In this document: piece by piece, positions 1 through 42,100 of the stretch
Layout: each line of letters begins with the position of its first letter
Numbering within the stretch: the first letter of the stretch is position 1
Assembly: GCA_964057225.1 (NCBI GenBank)
Contig: OZ059899.1
Span: forward strand, 12,491,001-12,555,000
DNA length: 64,000 nt
Direction of reading: 5' to 3'
DNA from: Auanema rhodensis
Lineage: Eukaryota; Nematoda; Chromadorea; Rhabditida; Rhabditidae
Notes under the pieces: generated by a model
What the model saw: the letters and a program-made list of their open reading frames with translations, nothing else
The model's database searches: none
What the model was told of the DNA's origin: nothing
Program-made: the position numbers and the translations under genes

Positions 1-1124
1 AGATATATGAGGTTTTTAAGTAATTCAAGTAGATGAACAAAGGAGTTTATGAGAAAAAAAAAAGAAAATTGCGTGGGATGTAGACTTGGTCTTAAAGGTC
101 TTGAAGGACCTCACGTCGTTGGAATTTCATTTCCGGAGGCTCATCATTCACTGTTAAGCCATTGAATTATTCTGTTCGCAAAAACTTTTTTCTTCACAAT
201 ATCTTTTCCAAAAATAGACATTTGTTTGAATCAAAACAACATTTTCGATGTTTGAAACGGTAAGAACAAGCATGTTAAGGATGAGCGTCGATTAGTTTTT
301 AAATTTTTTTGCTTTTTGTGCAAAAAAATTTTAAAATGAACTTTTCTCTTTCCTCATATAGTTTAGGAAGTTGCTCAAAAGTTGGAAATTGCAAAAAGCT
401 GATCTGATAAACTGAAATGCTGACGTTACAGATTCTCGTGAAGATTTAATAATTGCGGAGCATCAACGAAGTCTGATTTTCATTGGAAATTTTCATTCAT
501 TTTGAGACCAAAATGACGTTTTTTCATTTATTTTTGGGGCTAATTATACTTCCTCGTTAAGTTCGTAAAGCATCATCATTTGGAAGGAAGTAATGATACA
601 AATCACACAATGAAGGTGTCGTCATCACATTCATTGAAACATAAATAGAGATTGAGAATTTGCATAATAAGCATAAAGCTCGAAGCTCTAAGCTCTAAGC
701 CCAAACTCCAAAAAAAAGAAAATAATAATATACATATGGATATGTGTATATAGTTATAATCTAAAAATAAATCTGTATTGTCCTCATCTAATTCTATTTT
801 CATCACTTATATGCTATCTAGTATCTCTTCTTCATCTTCTTTTTCATATTCTCCTTTTTTTCACATAATTATGTCATTACATGTTGTCATACATGTCATT
901 ATTTTATATTTTGTTCCGAAAACGTTGATCAAAAATATTGAAAAAAACGAAGAAGAAGAGGATATAGAGAGAATTTGAAATTGCAATTAAAGAAACAACT
1001 AAAGAAATTATAAAATGTATTATAATTTCTATTTGAAACATACAATATTTGAGATTTTTCAAGAAATTTGAAAACATCATACTTCCAATTTTGAAATATT
1101 TTTAATTGAAAATAATATAATTAC
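1..1124. other. Intron or 3' region of the C2-domain gene
   Basis: AT-rich sequence left of the last recognised C2B exon. The missing end of C2B (the strand after VHDMQ and the final helix) was looked for on the minus strand and not found, so the intron probably continues beyond position 1. No other gene is supported here. Confidence 0.5.
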
Positions 1125-30680
<29,556 letters not shown>

Positions 30681-31620
30681 CAGTCGGATGATCTCGATAG
30701 CCCGAACAACACAGATGCAGAAGCAAAAGACGTAGAAGGGACAGAGAGAAGAAAGGAAAAAATAGATGAGTTAGCTAATTAAGATAGTTAATTGAATCAG
30801 AATAGTGAATTAATTAGTTAGTTCAACACGGACGGCTCCTAGGAATTGGCTACAAGCACCTAGGTGCTGATGACGTGCTGAAGTACAAAAATATTTCTGA
30901 ATAAACTAGAATATAGCAATACAGTTAGACTGTCAGGTCACACAGTTATTTGAATCTTCTAAAAAACAAAAACGACGCGAAAACGACGTAACGTCGCTCG
31001 ACGGCTCGCTGAGAAGCTTCAATGCCAATAGGGGCGGGCTGCCGTCCGAATAAGGCAATCGTCTGGAGGGGCGTGGTTACTATTTGGACACGCCCATCGC
31101 CGGCTAGCGATTACTTCGGCTGCCTTCTTCGGCAACAAAACCATGGGACATGTGCTAGAAGCTGCAACGATGTAGAGCCAACTCGGAGACTGTGCAATGG
31201 CAGAGAGTAAGCATGCTGTTGGAGACTGAAAAGTCCATATTTCGTGTATATTATGAGATACTTTGTTACTTCAATCACTTTCATAAAGCCTGTATCATGT
31301 ATGTCATAATCTATTGTGTTTCCTCAGCTTCACATACAACCTCATTCGAACTCTCAAGTTATGCCATAAGATAGTGGGTGGATATGCCGAGTAATTGAAA
31401 ATAGCAAATAAAATTGAGAGAAAAGATGAGAAAAACGAACAGAAATAGAATTTCGGTTACTGTATAGATCGGAAGAGAGCAGCTTGAGCATCAGATGAAC
31501 AGATTTAGAGAGAGATCATAAAGAAATACGAGAGTAACAGAGAGGTAAATGAAAAGAAAAAGAGAGAGACTGAATTTTCGAGGCTTTACACCGTGCATCA
31601 TCAGCTGCGAATGAGAGAAC
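30681..31620. other. Upstream region or first intron of the C2-domain gene
   Basis: Contains a pyrimidine-rich stretch on the minus strand just before the 30111-30680 exon, with several possible acceptors. A GC-rich block at about 30960-31200 carries GGGCGTGG (near 31068) and CACGCCC (near 31088). The block resembles promoter DNA more than coding DNA. Confidence 0.4.
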
Positions 31621-31671
31621 CGGCTCATCAGTTGAATCGTCGTAAAGATCACAGCAGCTGTAGAGAGTCAT
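31621..31671 (-). CDS. Candidate first coding exon of the C2-domain gene
   Basis: Minus strand, ATG at 31671. It encodes MTLYSCCDLYDDSTDEP and then meets a possible phase-0 donor, GTTCTC. Phase 0 matches in-frame acceptors in the next open exon (for example the AG before the His-Arg-Pro codons near 30671). Composition is non-repetitive and GC is higher than in the flanks. If unspliced, the frame runs into low-complexity sequence. The donor is weak, so this exon is only a proposal. It would put the gene start about 1.46 kb from the paramyosin ATG. Confidence 0.35.
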
Positions 31672-33091
31672 TGTAGAGAGATTAGCTGAAAACCGTACAG
31701 TGAAGGAGAGAGAGTAAGACAGTCAGGTAAAGATGGAGAGAATGAAAAAGAGAGAGGGAGAGGGAGATAGAGAGAAACATATAGATAATCGAAATAGCTC
31801 TAAATGTTTTGAATGAAAAGAACCGAGAAGTGTACTGAAGGACTGTACAAGTCCGATTTCCGAATCAGCTCCAATCGACTTCTGTGACTGTCGTCTCAGA
31901 TCGTCATTCCCTCAATTTTTATTCGCGGCAATCATCTTTCAGATTAGACGAATTTGTTCTCGACTCGTATCTTATTCTATTCATTTACCATATCATAGTT
32001 TTGAAATTTTATAATTTTCAAAGAATTCTTTTGCTTTTCATTCTCATTCCTCCCCCCTTTTCCCTCCTAATATCTCTACGTGTATGTGTGTGTGTGTGAG
32101 GATGTGTATGTGAGCTATTCAGATACCAGTCGGTTAGCAGCATCTTCTCCGACGGACTACCGAGAACGAGGGTGAGAGAAAAGAGAAATCTGTGGCTCAA
32201 ATCTTTTCTTTTTCTCTCCAAAGCTATGGCCATGCTATCCATCCAGCTTTCAACTGATGAAGGTCGAGAGATACAGTCCCATTTCGCGAGAGCTCAAAGA
32301 TGAAGAGATGGAAGAGATAGAAGAAGCTAAAGCAGACGAGCTAAAGAGGTTGAGAGAGAAAAAGAGAGAACACAAACCCCTTCATCACCTTCTGTTCATA
32401 TCTCTCTTTTTCTATCTATTCTCTATTCTTATTTCTGGCAGGCTGTGCCTTCCGTCTGTAATTTTCCGACCTCTCCCATCGCATACCTGTTGGCATACTA
32501 TCTCTCATATCCTGTCTCTCAAAATATCTCTTTTCTCTTGAATCTCTTTAGCATTTTCTCTTTCTTTCTTTCTTCTATCCACCTCCTCCTGCTAGGGCCC
32601 AGCCCACACCCCCGGAGGCAGAAGCAGCAGTAGAGCAGTCGCGTGTTCTTCGCCTCTGCCATTTGGTCCGTAGTAGCCGACGGGCTGGCACACGGTCCCT
32701 CCAGCTTCTCCCTGATCTGTTTCAGATTTTTAGCTTTTCATCAAGCTAAAGCTTTATAATCTCATTTATATTTCGGTTATATCAATGTAACTAGATATGT
32801 AGATAATCTTCATTATTCAGTAATTCAAAGGCCATTATGATTCACAAATATAACATGTACTCGTCATCTATCATCAATTCTTTTCTATTTTTCTTCATTT
32901 TTCAATTATTTTCTGAAGATTTCTACAATATTTTGTGATTTCTGAATTCTACACAGTGTCTTTCAACTAACATTTCCGTCAATTTCTTCCTCTTCTCAAT
33001 GCTCGTTCTCGTTGTCGCCCATCTGATCACTTTCACCTCGTCATAGCAATGTGCACCGGACTTCTGAATTCTTATTCGACTTTACTTTCAG
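31672..33091. promoter_or_regulatory. Divergent intergenic region upstream of paramyosin
   Basis: About 1.4 kb between the candidate minus-strand ATG and the paramyosin 5' UTR. It includes short GT and CT repeats and a notable GC-rich block at about 32585-32715. It should hold the paramyosin muscle promoter and perhaps part of a shared promoter. No TATA box or defined muscle element can be assigned by eye. Confidence 0.4.
33085..33091 (+). promoter_or_regulatory. Splice acceptor in the paramyosin 5' UTR
   Basis: ACTTTCAG directly precedes a 44-nt non-repetitive, GC-richer leader (33092-33135) ending GAAAG before the ATG. It fits either a 5' UTR intron or an SL trans-splice acceptor, as is common in nematodes. 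The two cannot be told apart without cDNA. Confidence 0.5.
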
Positions 33092-33135
33092 AGTCTCGAC
33101 GCACGCGGCAGCAGTATCACCACTAGAAGAGAAAG

Positions 33136-36100
33136 ATGTCCTTGTACAGAAGTCCGTCACAGGCTAACAACGTCTACAAGTCACCGTCGATGAGCGCCTT
33201 TGGAGCTCCATTCGGCTCAATGTCTGTTGCCGATCTCGGCAGCTTGACCAGACTTGAGGTACGGCTTCATCCAAATATTTCCGGCTTAATCATCTTAGTC
33301 ATCAACAATATCAGCAACTAATATATATCTATATACATATAATCATTTTAGGATAAGATCCGTCTTCTCCAGGAGGACCTCGAATCCGAGAGAGAACTCA
33401 GAAACCGTGTAAGTACTATAACCTAATATTAAAAACAAATATACTTAAAAATTGAGAGTTACTCGATAGCTTATTCAAGATACAAGTACTATGAAGTTGA
33501 TGTTTTTTTTACTTTCAAGCTAAGTGTGCCAATCAGTTAACTATCATGTATATACATATGTCTGTTCTCTCTCTCATTCTAACACATACACTCAATCTCT
33601 CTCTCTCTCTCTGTATCTATCTATCTAAAACTCTTAATAGAAGTAATCAATTCAAATATATTTTGTCACAAACTATACTATATGGTTAATTAATTCATAA
33701 TACATTGATTGAAGTTCATATATTCTTAAAACTATTCAATCATCACATCGTTTCTTTACCTATGCCCAGAAATTTTTTATTGGCTTTTTCTTCAGTTTCT
33801 TGTTTATCCAATCGATATCAAGTTGCTACCGCCATTTCGCGACATCTGACTGGCATACAGTCACGAGGAAGCAAAAGCTTCTCGTCAACGAACGACAAAA
33901 ATCTCGACTCTCACGTCAAACTGAACAAAAGATAAAATGCTTCCACTCGCTTAGCTTGAAACAATGAAAAACAAAAAAAAACTTATCAACTTCATTTGAA
34001 ACTTGGTGCAGCAAATGCTTGATCATGTTGTCAACATACACAAGATAATTCAATTCCATTTACAGATTGAGCGCGAGCGTGCCGATCTTTCAGTTCAGCT
34101 TATTGCTTTGACTGACCGTCTCGAAGATGCTGAGGGTACCACTGACAGCCAGGTTAGCTTGCCTTGAATGGTATAACACTGGGTATCATACTATTCAGAT
34201 TGAATCCAACCGCAAGAGAGAGGGAGAGCTGCTCAAGCTTCGCAAACTCCTTGAGGAGTCTCAGATGGAGTCTGAGGTAAGCTATCTGCCATCAGATGAC
34301 ATCATTCAACATTCACTATCCATTACAGGATGCTATGAATGTTCTCCGCAAGAAACATCAGGACTCTTGCCTCGACTACCAGGAGCAGACTGAGGCTCTT
34401 CAGAAGAAGAACGCCAAGTACGGCTAGTTGAAACCAACATTCCGATCCCCCTCAAATCGTTCTTCTACCCTTCACCATCATCAACACTTCACTTGAATAT
34501 CCTCTTCTCTTATCCGCTATTCAAACCTTCAATTCCTATAATAGACTTGGATAGATCTCAGCAACGTTTTCTCATTTTCAAAATGTCTTCTGAAGATATT
34601 CGATTGGCTCTTGAACTATTCCTATCTAGAGTTTCAACTATTCGTTCTGCTATCTGTAACATGGCACAGAGAAGAAGAAGAAGAAGCCTATTCGATTCAA
34701 AGTTGATGTCTTGAATGAGAATGCTGAGATCGATTTGCGCATTATGATTTCAAGTTGTTGAGGTTGATATTCATTGTTAAGCATCATCGTTGCTAACAAG
34801 AATAATTACAGCTTATCGAAGCTCAATTGATCGTTTTTCCTCCTCTTCTTCTCAGTTTTTTTTCTTTTTCCCTCAATCTCTTATAGTTCTTGGTAGTTGA
34901 GATAAGATAGAAAATTGAAAAGATAGGGAGAAAGGACGAAGGGAATTCCACCATGCCAACAGCACTACCAACAGCTTTCCTTCACCATTCTCTCTTGCCT
35001 CTTCCTCTCCCACCACAAAACCTCTTTTCAATCTTTTTTATTATCTTATTTACGTGGGATAACCTGATGTTTCTGTGGCCGTGTAGTTGGCTGAATGATA
35101 ACTATTCGTGGAAAATGAATAGAAACACAGACAGTTAGAGAGAGCTGTTCAGAGTAGATTGAAGGTGATGAAGATAATGCCAAAGAAATTGCCCCCAAGG
35201 CAGGATGAAATGGAGAGCTCAGAGAACATTAGATCTCATTCTCTTCTTTGTATTTTCTCTCATCACTACGTATTTTGGCTCTCTCTCTCTCTCTTCCTCC
35301 CTCCATATCATCCAAGTGTTTTTACTTCAGTTCTGCCTAATTCTCTTTCATTTCTGACTCATTTTGCTATGACTATGGCATTCATCTCTTTTCAATTCTC
35401 CAATTGCTACCTGAGCTAGAACATCTTTCTCACTTGTATATTTATTAAGAGAAAGAGAGAAACGACAGAACTGATAGACTAGACATAGTAGCATCTGATA
35501 GAGATGAATAGAGATAAGGAAAAAGAGATAGCATTGGAAGAATGACAATGTTACAGCATCTTCCTCCTTTGTGCCACAACTGAGAAGCTCATCGCCCAAC
35601 GGTCAATGCTTCATCTCCCTTCATCCTCCCCCTCGCTCATCTCTCTGAAGTTTCTCGTCCAGCTACTGCTTTTTCTCTACCTTCTTTTTCCCTTTCTTCT
35701 TCTCCTTCTTTTCCATCTAGCTTCTCATCCCATCTTGTTCTAGCTTAACAGTGGCCCGACAGTTGTAATTTGTTGGATTGCTAGCTAGGGATCTCAGGAC
35801 TACGATTCCATCAAGACAATCTGCCGTTTCACAGAATAAGTCGGAATATCTTGAATGACTTCTACTGAACTCAGATTTAATGCTCAAGGGAGTATGTATA
35901 AAACACTAGTTGCCATCTGATTCATGACTCATATAAAAAGAAAAGAATGAAAGAGAGAAAGAAGAAATGAAGAGGATGCACTGAAACGGTGCATGTATCC
36001 TAGAAATTCAAACAAGATTGGACATCGGATAGAATGATGTTGAGAAGGAAGTAAGATGCTAAATAGACAAACACACATACAAGTTCAATATCATTACTGA

Positions 36101-39100
36101 TACTGAGAAGTTTGAGTTGAAGCCTTTGAAACTGCCATATCAACAACAAAACAGTACGGTAATATCATTGGAATTTACCACTTGTTTCTTGGTGTTTTTG
36201 AAAGTTTTCAATTGTTGATTGAAAAATCATTGAAGTTCCGTAATGAAGCTGTTGATAGCATTGGTATATCTGCTGATAAACACATCACAAATCCATTGCT
36301 TATCAATGGAATTCATTTGAAAAATGATTTCAATACCATCGGCTACATTGCCTCTATCAATGCTTGTCTTAGCCTTCTGTCTGTGTTTGCTGTCTCTCAC
36401 CAATCGACCTCTACTACGATAGTTGATCAATTGTTCAGCCAAATCGCTGACTTTTTCTTTTCTTTTTTTTTTCAAATTTCCTTCGAGCATTCAAAAAGAT
36501 TCGTGAAAGCTAAAATGACAGAATATCAGCCTTAAACGAATTGAATGATCTGAAGATCAAAGAGGAAGAGGAATCTTTGCCGTTTTTTTGGGTGAAAAAA
36601 CGGATTCGAAAGAGAGTTGTAGGAGATTCGCAGAAACGACTTAACGCAATCTTCACGAGGCTTTCTCCGAAACAATACAAGCTTCTAGCTTTAGTTAAGT
36701 AAATGGCAATTATTCAATAATGCTCTTGACAATCTCTTTTTCATCATTATATGAAGCTTGATTGTAAGCTTATTGAATAAGCTATTATGCTTAAGATGAT
36801 GCTTTCAGGCAATAGAGCGATATATATGTATTTCGTTCTCATCCTGTTGCTTAAACTCTGATTTCGTATGAGCATTTCACATCACAAAATCAATTTGAGA
36901 CTATGGTGAATCAAATTTTGTCGTATTATTGCTCGTAATTTTCTTGAAATAGCATATGATATATGAGCTGAAGGAGTGTGAGATGGGAAGAAGGGCGAGA
37001 GGCCTGAAGAAGGGTAGAAAGGCAGGAAAGCTTGTAGTAGTAGTTCGGTATGATGGCTCTATGGATATAGCATAGGTGTGCAAATGCTCAGAGACACAGA
37101 ATGAGAGAGATATGAGGTGAACGAGAAAGATATAGAAGAGATTGAGATGAGAAAAGCTAGCTTTACACAATTCTTTTTTCTGTTTCTAGCTATCTTCTTC
37201 TTCTTTTGCTTCTTCTATCCAGATTGCATCAGAAGTTCTTTTTCTATCTCTCTTATCTCATAACGTTGTCATTCTCTCTCTTGCTCTCTCCCTCTCTCTC
37301 TCTCTTAAACCTAAACAGACTGTACTGAATGATAGGAGATGCCAGTTGAGCAAAGAGGAAAACGGCGAAATCTCGGAGAGATTAGAGACAATGTTGAAGA
37401 AAGATACATTGAGCTTTCTCTTTCATCCAACATCGCGGGGGTTGTGCCAAGAGAAAAAGTTACTGAGGACAAGCTCAGAAACCGACACAGAGTGAGAGAC
37501 TAAGAGAAGAAGGTGAGAGATGACGGAGGGAAGATTTCGGTGTGTATGTATATGTGGCGGTAGTATGGTGTAATAGAAGATGAGAGAGAAAACGATGATG
37601 ATGAAGATGATGAAGCCAAGCTGATCCAACGAAGCTTGAAGGCCAAAGAAACAGATGAAAAAGAATCAAAAAGAAGACGAAATATCAGGATGACTGAGCA
37701 AAATCTTGATTCTCATCTGCCGTCCGTACATCTGTCTTCTCTTATTGTATCAGCAACAGCAATAGCTACAGCAAGAGCGGAGCAGCAACAGCACTAGCAT
37801 CATTATCTGATCAGGCTAGAAATTCTCAGGGGCTTCATTATCAAATCCGATAAATGATTTGGATCATGCTATATAGATAAGATATAGTATACATACACAG
37901 GTGTTTCGTAATTCGAAATGTTTAAATACATTTGTTTATTACAAATTTTTATCCGGATAAAACTGGCTTCTGATCGTCGTCCTCTCCCTCTCTCTCTCTC
38001 TATCTCTCTCTCTCTCTATTTTGAATGAAAAAAAAAGAGAAATAGAATGGATTATATGAAGAATATCTAAATATCAAATCGTATAAACTAATAATTCGAA
38101 ACATTTGGGTACAAGAATATCTTGATATAGATTTGATTTACAAGTACTTATTGTATGTTTCATCAAGTTTAAAAGGTTCATCCTCTTAAGAAAAGATTAT
38201 AGTTGAATCTGAATACTTAACACACAAGTATTACCTTATCTTCCTTCTTCTCTTTCATTTCCCCAGTTTTTCAATATTCAATCATCTCATAGCTCTATAT
38301 ACAGTTCTTCTATTTCAGGATCGACCGTGAGCGTCAGCGTTTACAACACGAGGTTATTGAGCTTACCGCTACCATCGACCAAGTCCAGAAAGATAAGGTT
38401 TGTAGTTTGTTGATCATTTCATGAGAAAAACTTCAAGTTTACTGATGTTTTAATGGGGTTTCACAACAATTTCTTTCAAAATCCAAACAGATTATCTTCG
38501 GATACGGTTTCACTTCGTATTCAGTTATGTGAACTGAGGTGATAGGATGTGAAAAGATGCAGCAAAAGCTTAAATAGATAAGAAAATAAGAATTCCTGAT
38601 GAGAGATAAAAAGAAAAGGAGAGAAAGAGGAAAAAATTGGATTTGAGAGAATAATAAGAAGGTAAACCTATTTTGGGAACAAAATATGGGACCAAGTTGA
38701 TCATTTGATTGAAATAAGATTGAAAGGCTTTGAGAAAGGTAAAAAGATTCCTCTCAATATTACATTAGAAGATAAAGAAATAAGCTTATCTTCTTATTAT
38801 TTTTTCGTTTTCTTTCTACATTTTCTGTCTTTTCTTCGTTTGATTATATGAAAAAAGGATTAAGAGGGAAGGAGAAAGTGGTAAACGACATAGAAAGATA
38901 ATCATTTTCTTGTTGATGATGATGATGATGATGATGATTATGCGTCGTCGTCATCATCATCAGAAATGTCGTCCTCGTCGTCCTCATAGTCGTCGTTGAT
39001 GGCTTGCCAAACCACCAAAAAATGTATTATGTTTTCTGTTGTTTTGCTTAAAACAACATACTACTCACATCTAGATGAGTGAATAAGGAGTGAGATTGTA

Positions 39101-42100
39101 AGGAAATGAGAAAAGTAAAGAAGATAATACATACAAGGGATTTATAACTCCTATAGAGGAAATAATCATTGATTCTCCTTTTTCTTTGGTTTTTTTATTT
39201 GAAAAAGAGAGGAGGAAACGAGGGAATTGAGTCATGATTTGCAGGGTTTTATTTTGATTTTGATTTGGAACGTCGAGAAAAACAAATATTTCTTTTCTTT
39301 GCTGTGTTTCTGAAATATTTTTGTAAAAAAGTAATTAAAGTAATTCATTGAATTGACTTAAATTTGTTTTCTGGTTGATGATATTTGAGTTTGTCGATCT
39401 GTTTTACACCTTTTCATCGTCAGAAATACATTCAGTCTGATCAGTATCGATGAGGATAGTGACAGACTTAACAGTGAAGATATGGCAGAGAAGGACAGAG
39501 AGAGAGAGAGAGAGAGAGATTGATAAGGAGGAGAGGTGAAAGACGCCGAATGGCATGTCAAAGGATGTGATGATCATGGGCGATATTCGATTTCTTAGTA
39601 TACAAACAGCTTCCAGCTTCATACTAACCTTATGAACGATGTTGACTACGTTCACAAGAGATAGTTGAGAATGTATATTGCTATAGAGGGAGGAAGATAA
39701 GGATGTAAGGGTGGAGGGAAAGAGAAGGAAGAATTGAGAAGAAGAGGAGATATCCTGGTATCTCTCTCACTTCTACTTCAAACTAACCATTGTTTATCTC
39801 CTACAATCTCTCATTTGCCAATAATCTCTGTCGGAATTTGTGTTGTAATGCGTGGGGGGAGGAAGGCAGATGATGATGAAGAAGCAACACAGCAATAGAA
39901 GAAGAAGTTCTGAATGAAGTAAGATTGAACTGCTTCATCATCTATGAGAGGGAGAAGAAGAAGGCGATCAAGCTCTATCGACTATACAGATTGCTTAAAC
40001 TTCGGTATCTATTAGTTCTCTGATCAAAAGACACCTTTCTTAACAATCACTGGTGATTTCTGATCGTCAGAATGTGTGGCAATGATGAACTTTATCTCAG
40101 AAATCAACTTCTATTCATAGAAATGCTTCATCAAATACCTATCATAATACCAATTATAACAAGTTTTCATCATCTTCATCATAAGCGTTTAGAGTAATCA
40201 ACATGTTTCTCTTACTCTCTCTCTCTTTCTTTCTCCCTCTCTCTAAGCATATACGATGAATATGAGTGAAAATGAAGATTTCAAGATATTTATACATAAC
40301 TATATAACTTATATTTGAATATATAGTTATAAAATATTTATCTGATTAAATGATAATTCACTAATTCAATTGAATATACTTGAATTGATGAAAGAAATGA
40401 TAACATCATGCATATATGTATCAACATATAGTTAGCATGAATAACTAACTAGTAAATGAACTTTCAACTTATGATTGTACTTGTTGCTTCTTTATCTTCT
40501 AAATAACAAAAATTATTTCCTGTCTTCATCATCTTTTTCGATGATATTACTAGAGAGAGAAAGAAAGATAGAGAGAGACAGAGAGACGAAGAAAGAGAGA
40601 CTTAGAGAAGAAACCTTGTGTCTAGTATCATACACACAAATCACCCGAGGGACAAGTTTTAAGAAAAAAGAAAAACTTTTGAGCTTTCAAAGTTTTTGCG
40701 AGGGAGTTGCTCGATGCTCGAGTGACAACTAACTTTCTACGTTATGATCACAAGCGTGAAAGTTGCTGTATTCGAGCCTTTTATATGATATATTGTCATG
40801 AAAAATCATGTTTTTTAATGGAAATATGAAAGAAATTGTTGGTAATCTTGAAATATTTTGGGATATCAGTATATAGCATATAAGTTTATAAGTTTATAAT
40901 CATTTTTGTATTTTAGCACCAAGCTGAGAAGGCTGCTGAACGCTTCGAAGCTCAAACCGTCGAACTCTCCAACAAGGTTTGTACTAGTAAATTACATAAT
41001 ATAACTTTGTAAAGATTGATAGTATCAATCAATGCTTTTTCAAATGAAATTATATAAAACATAATAGTTAGTATAGTTATAATGGTTATTATAGGTTGAG
41101 GACCTCAACAAGCACGTTAATGACTTGGCTCAACAACGCCAACGTCTTCAAGCCGAAAACAACGATCTCCTTAAGGTATATTATCAATGTAGTTAACTCT
41201 AATACTAATTTTCCTTCATCTTATTCGTTTTCTGAAACATACGTCAACTGACATCATGATTCAATGATTTTGCACCATGAATTGAACATAATTCATCATT
41301 GAATTCGAATATTTTTTACCGACATGATGTTTAATTTCATGATATCAATGTTTGAATTAACTAATTGACTTCTAATTGTTAATTATACTAACTATTCAAT
41401 AACTATATACATATTATCAATATGATATCATCATAGATAGATAATTAGATAAAGATTATGATGAATGAGACTTTCATTATGAAAATCTCACTCATTCAAA
41501 CATCAACTAACAAACTAATTCAACCAGAGGTCCTTTAGTTTTTTTCTTTTTTCAACAAACGAAATGAAATATGTACTCCGGGGATTGTGATAATATTCAC
41601 ATGAGATAGAGATACAGCATAAGATCTCAAGAGTTTAAAAGCATGAACATTCAAGCTTCCCAACTAATGCTACTGGCTGATAGTTCAGTTTACTGCTAAT
41701 GCTGTTCACCCTGAAACTCCATAATAGCTGTTGGCATATGAATTGTTCCACAAAAAAAGCTCAGACCATCATAAAGCAATTTTTGACATATTTGTTAAAA
41801 ATCTTCTTTAAACTCTTCTTCATATATCACGTGATGTGTCAGAAGAAAAGTTATTTCTTTCAACTTTTTGAGAATAAAAAGAAGATTCCGTTATCGAACT
41901 CTCATAAGTGACTTTCGGCAACTCCAATCTGAACATCTGAACAAATAGAAAGCAGTATGAAGTCTCATGCCTTCATGCTGTCAACTAATAGCTAGTTTTC
42001 TTCGTTTTTGTTTCTTCAAAAATAATATAATGAAAGGAAATTAAAGAAAATATAAAAAATTAACAGAATATCATGAAAAGTATCTAAAAAACCATATTAA

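Noticed and set aside
144-171. Last exon of the C2-domain gene (IIQWLNSE and stop)
   Set aside because: Phase and the Trp resemble a C2B end, but about 50 residues of C2B would be missing and no intervening exon was found.
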